Shown here in pieces: positions 17,239-25,678 of a DNA stretch of 35,364 nt; within the stretch, counting starts at the first letter, position 1; the number at the start of each line of letters is the position of its first letter. The notes under the pieces were generated by a model that had not been told where the DNA came from, did not search any database, and was given only the letters and a program-made list of their open reading frames with translations. This stretch comes from Spirochaetota bacterium (GTDB lineage Bacteria > Spirochaetota > GWE2-31-10), in assembly GCA_022361115.1 (NCBI GenBank), contig JAKSBL010000060.1:1-35364 (forward strand), read 5' to 3'. The position numbers and the translations under genes were made by a program.

Positions 17239-18054
17239 ATGAAGGCTCTGAAACTTATTTTATTCTTCCTTATTCTGTTTGTTCTTTTATTCAGCTGTAA
17301 TAAAAAGGACAAAAGTACAAACCAGTCAACGAAAACAGAAGAAACAATAATAAAAGAAACAAAAACGGTTAAACAGGAACTCTATTTAATCACACTAGAA
17401 TGGGAGCCATTTATTGGTACTAAATTAAAAAATGATGGTTTTATTATTGAAATCGTAGAGAAATCATTTTTTGCTGTTGGTTATCAGACTATCAAAATTG
17501 AGTACTTTCCCTGGAAAAGGTGTATGGAAATGGGAAAAAATAATATGACGGATGCTATTATTGGGGCCTGGTATAATGAGGAACGGGCTAAAATTTATCA
17601 TTATTCAGAACCAATGATCACGAATAAAAAAATGTTTTTTAAATTAAAAGAGAATCAGGTCATCAATCATTATACAACATTAAAGGATCTTTCCGCCTAT
17701 TCTATTGGAGTCATCCGTGGTTTTACTTATTCCCAGGAATTTGATAATGCTGACTATTTAAACAAAGATGAATGCGTGGATGTCGCTATGCTTTTTAAAA
17801 AGCTAGTAGCAGGCCGAGTAGACTTGGTCATTGATGAATATTATACAACATTATACATTTTACAAAATGATTTAGCCACCTTTAAACCAGATATTGAAGT
17901 TATCAGCCCTCCCTTAAAAGAAGATCCCCTTTATGTGATTTTCCCTAAAGGTAGAAAAAACAGCAAGCAATTGAGAGATCAATTTAATGAAGGCTTAAAT
18001 ATTCTGAAAAAGAATGGTCAGTTTGATAAAATTTTATTAAAACATGGTTTTTAA
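17239..18054 (+). CDS. Extracellular solute-binding lipoprotein, family 3 (amino-acid type)
   Basis: A 271-residue lipoprotein: signal peptide with the lipobox LLFSC (Cys about residue 20), a Lys/Thr/Glu-rich linker to about residue 45, then an SBP_bac_3 fold. Hinge and ligand segments include LEWEPFIG, GFIIEIVEKSFFAVGY, AIIGAWYNEERAKIYHYSEPM and SIGVIRGFTYS, with DLVIDEY in the second lobe. Members bind amino acids or act as sensors. No ABC permease or ATPase gene is adjacent, so it may be an orphan sensor or serve a distant transporter. Upstream it shares a 196-base region with the divergent HtrA-like gene. Confidence 0.82.
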   Translation: MKALKLILFFLILFVLLFSCNKKDKSTNQSTKTEETIIKETKTVKQELYLITLEWEPFIGTKLKNDGFIIEIVEKSFFAVGYQTIKIEYFPWKRCMEMGKNNMTDAIIGAWYNEERAKIYHYSEPMITNKKMFFKLKENQVINHYTTLKDLSAYSIGVIRGFTYSQEFDNADYLNKDECVDVAMLFKKLVAGRVDLVIDEYYTTLYILQNDLATFKPDIEVISPPLKEDPLYVIFPKGRKNSKQLRDQFNEGLNILKKNGQFDKILLKHGF

Positions 18055-18084
18055 AAATTTTTCAATAATATCTTGAATTCCCAT

Positions 18085-18651
18085 TCAACAACAAAACGGC
18101 TTCCACTCATCCAGCAACAAACTATAGTTGTATTCATCTTCAAATTTACCCTTTTTCCAGACAAAACTTCTTTTAATTCCCTCTCTCTGAAAGCCAAGAC
18201 TTTCAAATAAACCAATTGACCTTTCATTAAAACTAAATATCTCAGCTCCAATGCGGTTTAGTTTTAGTTCCTCAAAACAAAACTCGATTACTTTTGAGAT
18301 CAATTCTTTGGCATATCCTTTTCCCCATTGATCTTTATCTCCTAAACAGATACTTAACATGCAACGCCGGTTAAAATGATCGATGAAAACAATCTGCCCC
18401 GTTCCAATAAATTGATCACTATCTTTTAAATATATTCCATAATCTATCCGTTCCTTATCGGTCTGATTATTCTCAATTAATCTTTCCAGATATTTCTTTG
18501 TTTCTTCTAGAGGTTCTGGTTCTCGAGGAAAAGGTCTATCATCATCATAATAGTTCAGTTCTTCATCATTAAACCAGTAACTAAGTTTTTCCAAATCCTT
18601 TAGTGAAATTCCTCGCAAAATCAATCTTTCTGTCTCTAGATGAAAATCCAT
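18085..18651 (-). CDS. GNAT acetyltransferase, RimJ/RimL type
   Basis: 188 residues with the Acetyltransf_3 pattern: LETERLILRGISLKDLEKL at the start, GTGQIVFID and LSICLGDKDQWGKGYAKELISKVIEF as the acetyl-CoA binding motif A (Q/RxxGxG/A), then NRIGAEIFSFNERSIGLFESLGFQREG. It transfers an acetyl group from acetyl-CoA to an amine, such as a protein N-terminus or small molecule; the substrate is unknown. AAGGAG six bases before the ATG is strong. The gene follows the HAD gene by 28 bases on the same strand and is probably its operon partner. It converges on the lipoprotein gene, and a short hairpin (TTGAAT-TCCC-ATTCAA) overlaps its stop. Confidence 0.88.
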   Translation of the reverse strand: MDFHLETERLILRGISLKDLEKLSYWFNDEELNYYDDDRPFPREPEPLEETKKYLERLIENNQTDKERIDYGIYLKDSDQFIGTGQIVFIDHFNRRCMLSICLGDKDQWGKGYAKELISKVIEFCFEELKLNRIGAEIFSFNERSIGLFESLGFQREGIKRSFVWKKGKFEDEYNYSLLLDEWKPFCC

Positions 18652-18679
18652 TTTAACTCCTTAAACTAAAAGTAACTCG

Positions 18680-19426
18680 CTATATCATTGATTCAAACTC
18701 TCCAAGATTTTCAATTAACCTATCTGGATTACTTTTTATTTCATCCCCTTCTTTATATTTTCCCGTTTTAACCAAAATAGTTTTTAATCCTACTTTTTGT
18801 GCTCCTATAATATCCGTTTGCCAATCATCACCAACCATCCAGGTTGGTAAATCAGGATTAGTAAACTTCTGTAAAGCACTGAGATAGTAATCAGCAGAAG
18901 GTTTCCCAAAAACTGGTATTTTTTTATCAATAATAGACTCAATTAACTGAACAAAAGCTCCTGTATCAATTCTCTTTTTTTGGTCGATTAAATAAAAAGG
19001 TGACCGGGAAGCAGTTATGATGGGACAATTGCTTTCAGCATGATTAATAATTAGCTGCAATTGTTGATAGGAAATATTATTTTTCTCAAAGTCTAGCAGG
19101 ATGATCAAGCCAGGATTTTTTTCATCCTGAATGGCATTTATTTGACTGATCTCTTGCTCAGAACCAATGACATAGACCCTTTCCAAATGACTGGTTTTTA
19201 TATAAAAATTAATGGAATCAATGGGAGAATAGATTTGCTCCATGTTCACCTGGATACCAGCTTTTTTTAATCTGGCTTGTTGGTGTCCAGGATTTTTTAC
19301 AGAATTGGTTGCTAATAATATTTGGTAATTCATCGATTGTAATTTAGAGATAAAAGTACCAGCATTTTTAAGTGTCTTTTCACCATTCAACAATGTTCCA
19401 TCAATGTCAATAATGTAGTTTATCAT
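18680..19426 (-). CDS. HAD-superfamily class IIA phosphatase (NagD-like)
   Basis: A 248-residue HAD hydrolase. The nucleophile motif is DIDGTLL near the start, ATNSVKNP is motif II, VFGKPSADYYLSAL is the motif III lysine region, and VGDDWQTDIIGAQKVGLKTILV is motif IV, giving the NagD/4-nitrophenylphosphatase subgroup with a cap between motifs II and III. It dephosphorylates sugar or nucleotide phosphates; the substrate is unknown. The chosen ATG at 19426 has AGGA eight bases upstream and overlaps the response regulator gene by 20 bases, so the two are translated together. The track's earlier start would lack a ribosome site. Confidence 0.87.
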   Translation of the reverse strand: MINYIIDIDGTLLNGEKTLKNAGTFISKLQSMNYQILLATNSVKNPGHQQARLKKAGIQVNMEQIYSPIDSINFYIKTSHLERVYVIGSEQEISQINAIQDEKNPGLIILLDFEKNNISYQQLQLIINHAESNCPIITASRSPFYLIDQKKRIDTGAFVQLIESIIDKKIPVFGKPSADYYLSALQKFTNPDLPTWMVGDDWQTDIIGAQKVGLKTILVKTGKYKEGDEIKSNPDRLIENLGEFESMI

Positions 19427-19808
19427 CTGAATTATCCTGATCATCATTTATTAACATTAAATTATTTATTGATTGAATCAGTTCGGTCTTTCCCATTGGC
19501 TTAATCAATAAACCTGTTCCATCAAATTTGTTTACATATTCAACAATATTTTCATCCACATAACCAGTTAGGAATAAGATTGGTAAGTTGTTTTTATCAG
19601 CCTTAATCTTTTTAAAAATTTCCAATCCATCTAAAGGCTGCATTCTTATATCACACAGTAGAAGATCATAATTGTTCTGAAAAATTTTTTCAATTCCCGC
19701 TTGAGGATCTGACTCTAAATCAATCAAAAGGTCTTCATTTTTTAACTGTAATTCAATACATTTTAAAATAGCTTCATCATCATCAATGACTAAAATATTT
19801 TTTGGCAT
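19407..19808 (-). CDS. Stand-alone receiver-domain response regulator
   Basis: 133 residues forming one receiver domain: ILVIDDDEAILK, phosphoacceptor D53 in LLLCDIRMQPLDGLEIF, T in ILFLTGYVDE, K in LLIKPMGK. No output domain follows; the tail is acidic (INDDQDNSDDK). It would act by protein contact, as phosphorelay or anti-adaptor. Its 3' end overlaps the start of the HAD phosphatase gene, so a functional link is possible but unproven. A likely promoter is at 19845-19873. It differs clearly from the CheY at 1743 and lacks the CheY-type Tyr at the switch position. Confidence 0.88.
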   Translation of the reverse strand: MPKNILVIDDDEAILKCIELQLKNEDLLIDLESDPQAGIEKIFQNNYDLLLCDIRMQPLDGLEIFKKIKADKNNLPILFLTGYVDENIVEYVNKFDGTGLLIKPMGKTELIQSINNLMLINDDQDNSDDKLHY

Positions 19809-20216
19809 ATTATTCCAATCGTTATTTACTTTTTATATGAATCCATACTATCAATTATTACAACAGATACCAAGAAATTAATTTATTATTTGATTTTGTT
19901 ATTTTTTTTATTAAAATTACGGCAAAAATCATCACATTGACCTAGCTTAAAATGAACTACATAATTTTTACAAAATAAACTGATTTGCTATACAAAATGA
20001 ATCACAAAGTACAAATCAAGCGGAAACATTAGTCCTGGAATCGGTGTTTATTGTATATTAAAAACGGGATTGCCGACATGACTGGAAGCCATGATCGCCA
20101 TGATCCGGATCAAGATTATTATCCTTGGACTTGTTTGAGCAAATGTGAGTTTTAGTTCAGGGTCGTAAACCAGACAACAATGTCGGTTGTACTTCAGGAT
20201 ATGAGGTAAAAACAAA
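19809..20216. other. Intergenic region with an anomalous segment
   Basis: 408 bases. The first half (to about 20040) is typical A/T-rich spacer. From about 20040 into the last codons of the aspartate kinase gene, composition rises to about 40-50% G+C, unlike other gaps here. That part has a direct repeat CCATGATCg/CCATGATCc (20089-20105) and the palindrome GATCCGGATC (20102-20111). A minus-strand ORF (20048-20305) crosses it but has no ribosome site and no recognised domain. It may be a remnant of a mobile or repetitive element. Confidence 0.4.
19845..19873 (-). promoter_or_regulatory. Candidate promoter of the receiver-HAD-GNAT operon
   Basis: On the minus strand TTGGTA (19873-19868), 17-base spacer, TAGTAT (19850-19845); 36 bases lie between it and the receiver start. 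Confidence 0.35.
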
Positions 20217-21569
20217 CTAAGAATGGACCGAGCCCTTCCTGGTTGAAAGCTCCGTGAGGAGAGAATGCAAGGCAGATACAGTTCTCTTAATCTCATCATT
20301 CTCAATCAAAAAAGCTACATTAATCTCAGATGCACTTTGAGAAACCATAGTTGCTTTGATCTGCATTTCTTTAAGTTTATTAAAAATAAGCCCTAATACG
20401 TTCGGATTCCCTTTTAACTCTTCTCCAACTACACAAACCAAACATTTATTTTTCTTAATAGATACAGTTCCCAAAGCAGAGCATTCCTGTACAATTTGTT
20501 CCAATTGCTCATCTGTATAAGGTTTATCCAGAACAAATGAAATACTGGATTCACTAGTGGCAGCAATATGGATATCTTTATGTAGCTCAATAAGTTTGGT
20601 TAAAGCAGTATTGAGTAATTGGGCAGTAGAGCGAAATTGAGGAGCCACAATATTAATTAAACTTAGATTTTCCTTATATACAATGGATTTGGCAATTCGG
20701 TCACTCAATTGAGAAGTGGTTAAAATTAAAGTCCCTTTTTCTTGAGGTTTTGCAGAATTAAGGACTTTAATGGGAATCTTTTTTTGTACTGCAGGCATCA
20801 AAGTTGCCGGGTGGAGGACTTCAGCTCCATAAAAAGCTAATTCACTAGCTTCCTGAAAAGACATAACCGGCAGATTTGCTGCTTCAGAACAAACAGAAGG
20901 ATCAGCAGTCATGACCCCATCAACATCTGTCCAAATCTGAATTTCTTCCACATTTAAAGCAGCTCCGATAATGGACGCACTGAAATCACTACCACTTCTC
21001 CCTAATGTAGTAATTTTCCCTTCATTACTACGACCTAAAAATCCAGTAATCACAGGAATCCCAGTTAAAGACAGAATATTTTTGGCAATTCCCTCATCAA
21101 TATCTGATAAAGGATGGGCACTGCCATGATGATTATCAGTTAATAAACCAATATCATAAGAATTAACCTGGACAGCAGGATAGCCTCTGGCACTAAGAGC
21201 AGCTGCAATAATAGCGGAAGAAGCTCGTTCACCAAAAGAACAGATATAATCCATAGTTCTGTAGGTTAATTCTTTTACTAATTTTACACCATGAATAATC
21301 TCATTCAGCTCCAGATATAGTGTCGTTAAAAGTTGCTTATCCAGTTTTAAATCAGCAATAAGTTGATTATGAAAATCAATAAAACTATTTGTTTCATTAT
21401 TACCTTCAAGTGCACTTTCTGCCATACTAATCAATCCATTTGTGGTTTTTCCATGAGCCGAAACAATTACAGCTGGATTTTTACTCTTCTGATCAGCAAT
21501 AATATTTATACATCTTTCTATTTTCTCAGCAGTTCCAATAGAACTTCCACCAAATTTCATTACAATCAT
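20217..21569 (-). CDS. lysC: Aspartate kinase with ACT domains (monofunctional)
   Basis: A 450-residue aspartokinase, the first enzyme of the lysine/threonine/methionine pathway. The kinase domain has VMKFGGSSIG at the start, SFGERASSAIIAAAL, TLGRSGSDFSASIIGAAL and WTDVDGVMTADP; two ACT domains occupy about 310-445 (SLINIVAP...; CLVCVVGEEL and ATMVSQSASEINVAFLI) and would bind lysine or threonine for feedback control. The track's start (21629) lies inside the -35 box, so the ATG at 21569 with AGGA is used. The last nine residues (STRKGSVHS) lie in DNA of higher G+C than the rest and may be a later extension of the natural C-terminus near ALHSLLTEL. Confidence 0.93.
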   Translation of the reverse strand: MIVMKFGGSSIGTAEKIERCINIIADQKSKNPAVIVSAHGKTTNGLISMAESALEGNNETNSFIDFHNQLIADLKLDKQLLTTLYLELNEIIHGVKLVKELTYRTMDYICSFGERASSAIIAAALSARGYPAVQVNSYDIGLLTDNHHGSAHPLSDIDEGIAKNILSLTGIPVITGFLGRSNEGKITTLGRSGSDFSASIIGAALNVEEIQIWTDVDGVMTADPSVCSEAANLPVMSFQEASELAFYGAEVLHPATLMPAVQKKIPIKVLNSAKPQEKGTLILTTSQLSDRIAKSIVYKENLSLINIVAPQFRSTAQLLNTALTKLIELHKDIHIAATSESSISFVLDKPYTDEQLEQIVQECSALGTVSIKKNKCLVCVVGEELKGNPNVLGLIFNKLKEMQIKATMVSQSASEINVAFLIENDEIKRTVSALHSLLTELSTRKGSVHS

Positions 21570-21600
21570 TTTTTTATCCTGGCCCTTAAGTATTACAAAA

Positions 21601-21629
21601 ATAATAACAACATTTAGAGCATCTGTCAA
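21601..21629 (-). promoter_or_regulatory. Promoter of the aspartate kinase gene
   Basis: On the minus strand a perfect TTGACA (21629-21624), 17-base spacer, TATTAT (21606-21601). The leader is only about 25 bases, which leaves no room for a lysine riboswitch. Confidence 0.7.
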
Positions 21630-21764
21630 TTATGAGAAAAAATCTTCTGCACAATAGCAACCACAATCAAATTTTGTATCAAAGTCTGGGTATAATGAAA
21701 ATAATATGAAAATAAATAAGCCTAACTGGTTACAAGAACTAAGATTATCAACCAATTTTTGTCT

Positions 21765-21770
21765 TATAAT
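21765..21770 (+). promoter_or_regulatory. -10 box upstream of the TrmO-UvrA fusion gene
   Basis: TATAAT with a poor -35 at the right distance; another TATAAT is at 21691-21696. The gene must have a promoter in this 248-base divergent region, but which box is used is open. Confidence 0.35.
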
Positions 21771-21817
21771 CTTCTGTAACTAAAACACTTTAAACGAATA
21801 TAGAAAGGAATAAATTG

Positions 21818-24800
21818 ATGGCAAATAACATAAAAAATTTTACAATTTTTCCAATTGGCAAGGCTGAAAGTTATTTAGCTCAACCTGCACTAGTTGTGGA
21901 AAAAAAATATTGGCCAGCCTTAAAACAACTGGAAAAATTCAGTCACTTATTGGCGTTCTGGTATGTTGAAGAATCTTTAATAGCTTCAGATGAATCAAAT
22001 AGCGGTTGGTTTGCAAAAAAAGGGGGTAGAAGGCCTAATCCTCTAATAATGACAACCTGTCGAATTGTGGATATTGATTTTCAACAAGGAAGAATAACTG
22101 TAAATCGTCTGAATATTCCTCAGTCGGCAATTTTAATTGATATCAAAGCTTATATTCCAGTTAGTGATCGTGTTAAAAAATCACATCAACCGGACCACTC
22201 TGATCAACTATGGTTCAATGATACTCAAGAAAAAGAATGGCAATATCATCATAAGAGTATCAGGAAAAAAGAACAAAATTTAAACAAACTGGGAAAAACT
22301 TTGAAAAAACAAAACAAGACGATTATTCAATTAGATCCTCAGTATGTTCAAGGTTTAACAGGAATTGATCAGTATTCCCATGTGCAAGTGTTATTTTGGT
22401 TTGATCGACTGGATGGCGAGAGATTTCGAAAAATTTTACAGTGTCATCCTCCCTATCATAAACAAACGACAACAGGAGTTTTTGCCTCTCGTTCTCCGGT
22501 ACGACCAAATCCAATTGGGCTTTCTACTATCAAGATTCATCAAACCAATGAACAGGAAGGTTGGTTAGAAGTAGATGATTCTGATTTTTATGAAAATACC
22601 CCTATCCTGGATATACAACCCTATATTCCTGCTTTTGATCGGGTAAGTTCAGTCACTGTTCCCCCCTGGCTATCCCATTGGCCAGCCTGGTATCCCGAAA
22701 GATCTGCAAAAAATGCTGAACCAGATCAGCTTTTCCCAGCAGATGTAGATATGCTATCAGAAATCGTAATCATTACTGATAAATCTCCAATAGCTGTGGA
22801 TAGCAATGAAGAAAAACCTATTGATCAATCTGCCAATTATTCAGAAAAAGATAAAATTGCTATTATTGGTGCCAGCAAACATAATTTAAAAAATATTTCT
22901 CTTAATATTCCGAAAAACCAATTAGTTGTTATTACTGGTGTGAGTGGAAGCGGTAAATCTTCTCTAGCATTTGATACCATTTATGCAGAAGGCCAGCGTG
23001 GCTATTTAGAAAGCCTCACTACCAGTGAGCGACAACTTTTTCATCAACTTGCCCATCCCCAAGTAAAACAGATTAAAGGTTTAATCCCAACAGTGGCAAT
23101 TGAACAAAAAAGCCTAAACCGCTCACCCCGTTCTACTGTTGGCACTATCACAGGCATTTATAACCTTTTTAGAGTCCTGTTTGCAGAAGCAGGTTTAAGA
23201 CATTGCCCCCAATGTGGAAGAGCCGTTAAACCAGTGACCATCTCTGAAACTCTTTTTTTACTTAAAAATCTTCCTGTTCAGACACAATTTAACCTGTATT
23301 ACCAGGAAGAAGATTTAGACTCGCTTCAAGATATATTAATCGGTAAATATACTGTACCAGATAAAAATGATTCAACTTATGAGAAAAAAATTCATGAAGC
23401 AATTAAGCAAGCATTTAACAGTAAAAGAACGGTTTTAAAGATAGAAATACAAGAGGGAAGTATCCACTATCTGTCGCCCCGTCAGCTCTGTGTACATTGT
23501 GATCAATTGTTTTTTGCTCTCTCTCCATCACAATTCAGCTTTAACAGCCCAGATGGTATGTGTTCAGAATGTAATGGATTGGGAGTAAAAATGATTGTAA
23601 ATCCTGATCAAATTATTAGCAGCCCAGAGCTCTCATTATTAGACGGAGCTTCCCGCTGGTGGGGAAAACTAAAAACAAAAAAAAGAAATGCCAACTGGTT
23701 AACCGGAGAAATTTTAGCCCTGGCTGATGATCACAGTGTTGATCTATCTTTACCCTGGAATCAATTACCAGAAGAATTCAAACATCAAGCACTTTACGGC
23801 AATAATGGCAAGGTTCTTCATTATGAATACCATACCGATAAGGGCCGGTCGGGCTTTATTGACCGCCCGGTTTATGGAGCAATTCACAATATCAATCGCT
23901 TACTGGAAGACCCCAAAGGAAAAGCTAATCAACAATTGTATTTACAATTTTTAAGCCAGCAAACCTGTCCAGTTTGTCAAGGTGAAAGATTAGCGCTGGA
24001 ATCCCGATTGGTCACTCTTGGCGGGAAAAGATTGCCTGTATTAACCAAAATGACTATCCAACAAGCATATGACTGGCTCAACACTCTTCCGGAAACCTTA
24101 ACTGTAAGGGAACAAAAAATTGCTTTTGAAGCAATACAGGAAATTACTAAGAAGCTGAATTCCTTAATTCAGGTTGGATTACATTACCTTAATTTGGATA
24201 GGGCAACCAATACCTTATCCGGTGGTGAGGCTCAACGGGTAAGATTATCTTCACAATTAGCAGGCCATTTAAGTGGATTACTCTATATCCTGGATGAGCC
24301 AACTATCGGCCTCCATCCACGTGACCATCAGGCACTGATCAGAACCATGAAGGGATTAAAAAATAATGGCAATAGTGTACTGGTTGTGGAACATGACGAT
24401 CAAGTGATGAAAGAAGCGGATTGGATTATCGATATGGGTCCACAAGCAGGATCATATGGCGGCGAACTTGTTGGACAGGGAACACTTTCAGGAATCTGTC
24501 AAAATACCCAATCCCTAACTGCAGCTTATTTAAATGGAAATAAGCAAGTTGGGTTTACAAATCCAAAAAAACGAACTCCTAAAGGTTACCTGACAATAAA
24601 GGGAGCTAAGCTTCATAATCTAAAAAACATAGAAGTCAGTATTCCTCTGGGGGTCTTCACCTGTTTCACTGGTGTCAGTGGATCGGGAAAAAGTAGTCTG
24701 ATCATCCAAACACTTTACCCGGCACTTGCAGGTAATCCGGATGAAAAAAAAAGAGCTGCCCAATATTATAAAAGGATCAGTGGTTCCGATCAATTGGATA

Positions 24801-25561
24801 AAGTGATTCATATCACACAAGAAGCCATTGGCAGAACCCCCCGTTCCAACCCTGCTACCTATACAGGTGTTTTTGATGAAATCCGTAAAGTTTTTGCCAG
24901 TACACCTGGTGCTAAAGAAAACAAATACCAAGCTGGTCATTTCAGCTTCAACAATAAGGAGGGCTATTGTACTGCCTGTGAAGGAAATGGCAAACAGATT
25001 ATTAATATGCATTTTCTCCCTGATGTATGGATTACCTGTCCTGAGTGTCAGGGTAGCCGATATCGGACAGAAATCCTAGACATTGTTTTTCAAGATAAAA
25101 ATATTGCTCAAGTACTGGATATGGAAATTAGGGAGGCAATAGAGTATTTTACAGATCATCCTAAAATTTGTCATATTCTCAATATGCTCTGTCAGGTAGG
25201 ACTGGATTATATTAAGTTAGGCCAGAGTGGCTTAACCCTATCTGGAGGTGAGGCACAGCGAATAAAGCTGGCAAAAGAGTTGTGTCGTCCTGATTCTGGC
25301 AATACCCTCTATATTCTGGATGAACCAACAACTGGTCTTCATTTTGAAGATATGCAGAAATTGTTAACAATTATTAATCAACTGGTAGAACATGGCAACA
25401 CCGTTGTCATGATTGAACACAATACCAGTATGATCAGAAATGCAGACTGGATTATTGATCTAGGGCCAGAAGGAGGTGATGCAGGGGGGGAAATGATAGC
25501 TGCTGGGACTCCAGAGGATTTAAAAAAAATTGAAAATTCTATAACCGGGCAGTTCTTATAA
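21818..25561 (+). CDS. Tandem TrmO/TsaA methyltransferase domains fused to a UvrA-like ABC ATPase
   Basis: A 1247-residue fusion. Residues about 8-120 are a TrmO-like (TsaA/YaeB) domain: FPIGKAES, LEKFSHLLAFWY, RRPNPLI and ILIDIKAYIPVSD. After a basic linker, residues about 168-280 form a second: QYVQGLTGIDQYSHVQVLFWF, FASRSPVRPNPIGLS and ILDIQPYIPAFD. TrmO uses SAM to N6-methylate t6A37 in tRNA; the second domain keeps the hallmark motif, while the first is degenerate there (KKGGRRPNP). From about 347 to the end is a full UvrA: Walker A at 375 and 953, LSGGEAQ at 801 and 1142, Walker B LYILDEPT twice, and zinc Cys pairs (CPQCG, CVHC/CSEC, CTAC/CPEC). The segment between the first two Cys pairs, where UvrB binds, is shortened, as in UvrA2-type proteins. 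ATG at 21818 has AAGGA; 21815 is an upstream TTG. Confidence 0.92.
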   Translation: MANNIKNFTIFPIGKAESYLAQPALVVEKKYWPALKQLEKFSHLLAFWYVEESLIASDESNSGWFAKKGGRRPNPLIMTTCRIVDIDFQQGRITVNRLNIPQSAILIDIKAYIPVSDRVKKSHQPDHSDQLWFNDTQEKEWQYHHKSIRKKEQNLNKLGKTLKKQNKTIIQLDPQYVQGLTGIDQYSHVQVLFWFDRLDGERFRKILQCHPPYHKQTTTGVFASRSPVRPNPIGLSTIKIHQTNEQEGWLEVDDSDFYENTPILDIQPYIPAFDRVSSVTVPPWLSHWPAWYPERSAKNAEPDQLFPADVDMLSEIVIITDKSPIAVDSNEEKPIDQSANYSEKDKIAIIGASKHNLKNISLNIPKNQLVVITGVSGSGKSSLAFDTIYAEGQRGYLESLTTSERQLFHQLAHPQVKQIKGLIPTVAIEQKSLNRSPRSTVGTITGIYNLFRVLFAEAGLRHCPQCGRAVKPVTISETLFLLKNLPVQTQFNLYYQEEDLDSLQDILIGKYTVPDKNDSTYEKKIHEAIKQAFNSKRTVLKIEIQEGSIHYLSPRQLCVHCDQLFFALSPSQFSFNSPDGMCSECNGLGVKMIVNPDQIISSPELSLLDGASRWWGKLKTKKRNANWLTGEILALADDHSVDLSLPWNQLPEEFKHQALYGNNGKVLHYEYHTDKGRSGFIDRPVYGAIHNINRLLEDPKGKANQQLYLQFLSQQTCPVCQGERLALESRLVTLGGKRLPVLTKMTIQQAYDWLNTLPETLTVREQKIAFEAIQEITKKLNSLIQVGLHYLNLDRATNTLSGGEAQRVRLSSQLAGHLSGLLYILDEPTIGLHPRDHQALIRTMKGLKNNGNSVLVVEHDDQVMKEADWIIDMGPQAGSYGGELVGQGTLSGICQNTQSLTAAYLNGNKQVGFTNPKKRTPKGYLTIKGAKLHNLKNIEVSIPLGVFTCFTGVSGSGKSSLIIQTLYPALAGNPDEKKRAAQYYKRISGSDQLDKVIHITQEAIGRTPRSNPATYTGVFDEIRKVFASTPGAKENKYQAGHFSFNNKEGYCTACEGNGKQIINMHFLPDVWITCPECQGSRYRTEILDIVFQDKNIAQVLDMEIREAIEYFTDHPKICHILNMLCQVGLDYIKLGQSGLTLSGGEAQRIKLAKELCRPDSGNTLYILDEPTTGLHFEDMQKLLTIINQLVEHGNTVVMIEHNTSMIRNADWIIDLGPEGGDAGGEMIAAGTPEDLKKIENSITGQFL

Positions 25562-25617
25562 GAATGAATAAAACTGAAACCACGATGATCCTTAAAATAT
25601 AATGATATTCAATAATA

Positions 25618-25662
25618 AAAAAATGACACATTAAATACCCACTATTCTTTGTGTCATTTTTT
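25618..25662. terminator. Bidirectional terminator between the TrmO-UvrA fusion and the SpoA-FliM gene
   Basis: AAAAAATGACACA (25618-25630) pairs with TGTGTCATTTTTT (25650-25662), 13 bp with a 19-base loop. T-runs appear on both strands, serving the two convergent genes. Confidence 0.75.
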
Positions 25663-25678
25663 AGTTTTTTGACTTTAT

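Noticed and set aside
20048-20305. Minus-strand 85-aa ORF across the end of lysC
   Set aside because: No ribosome site, overlaps lysC out of frame, and shows no recognisable domain. I kept the odd composition as a finding but not the ORF as a gene.
21570-21817. Lysine riboswitch in front of aspartate kinase
   Set aside because: The clear promoter at 21601-21629 leaves only about 25 bases of leader, and no lysine riboswitch core is visible.
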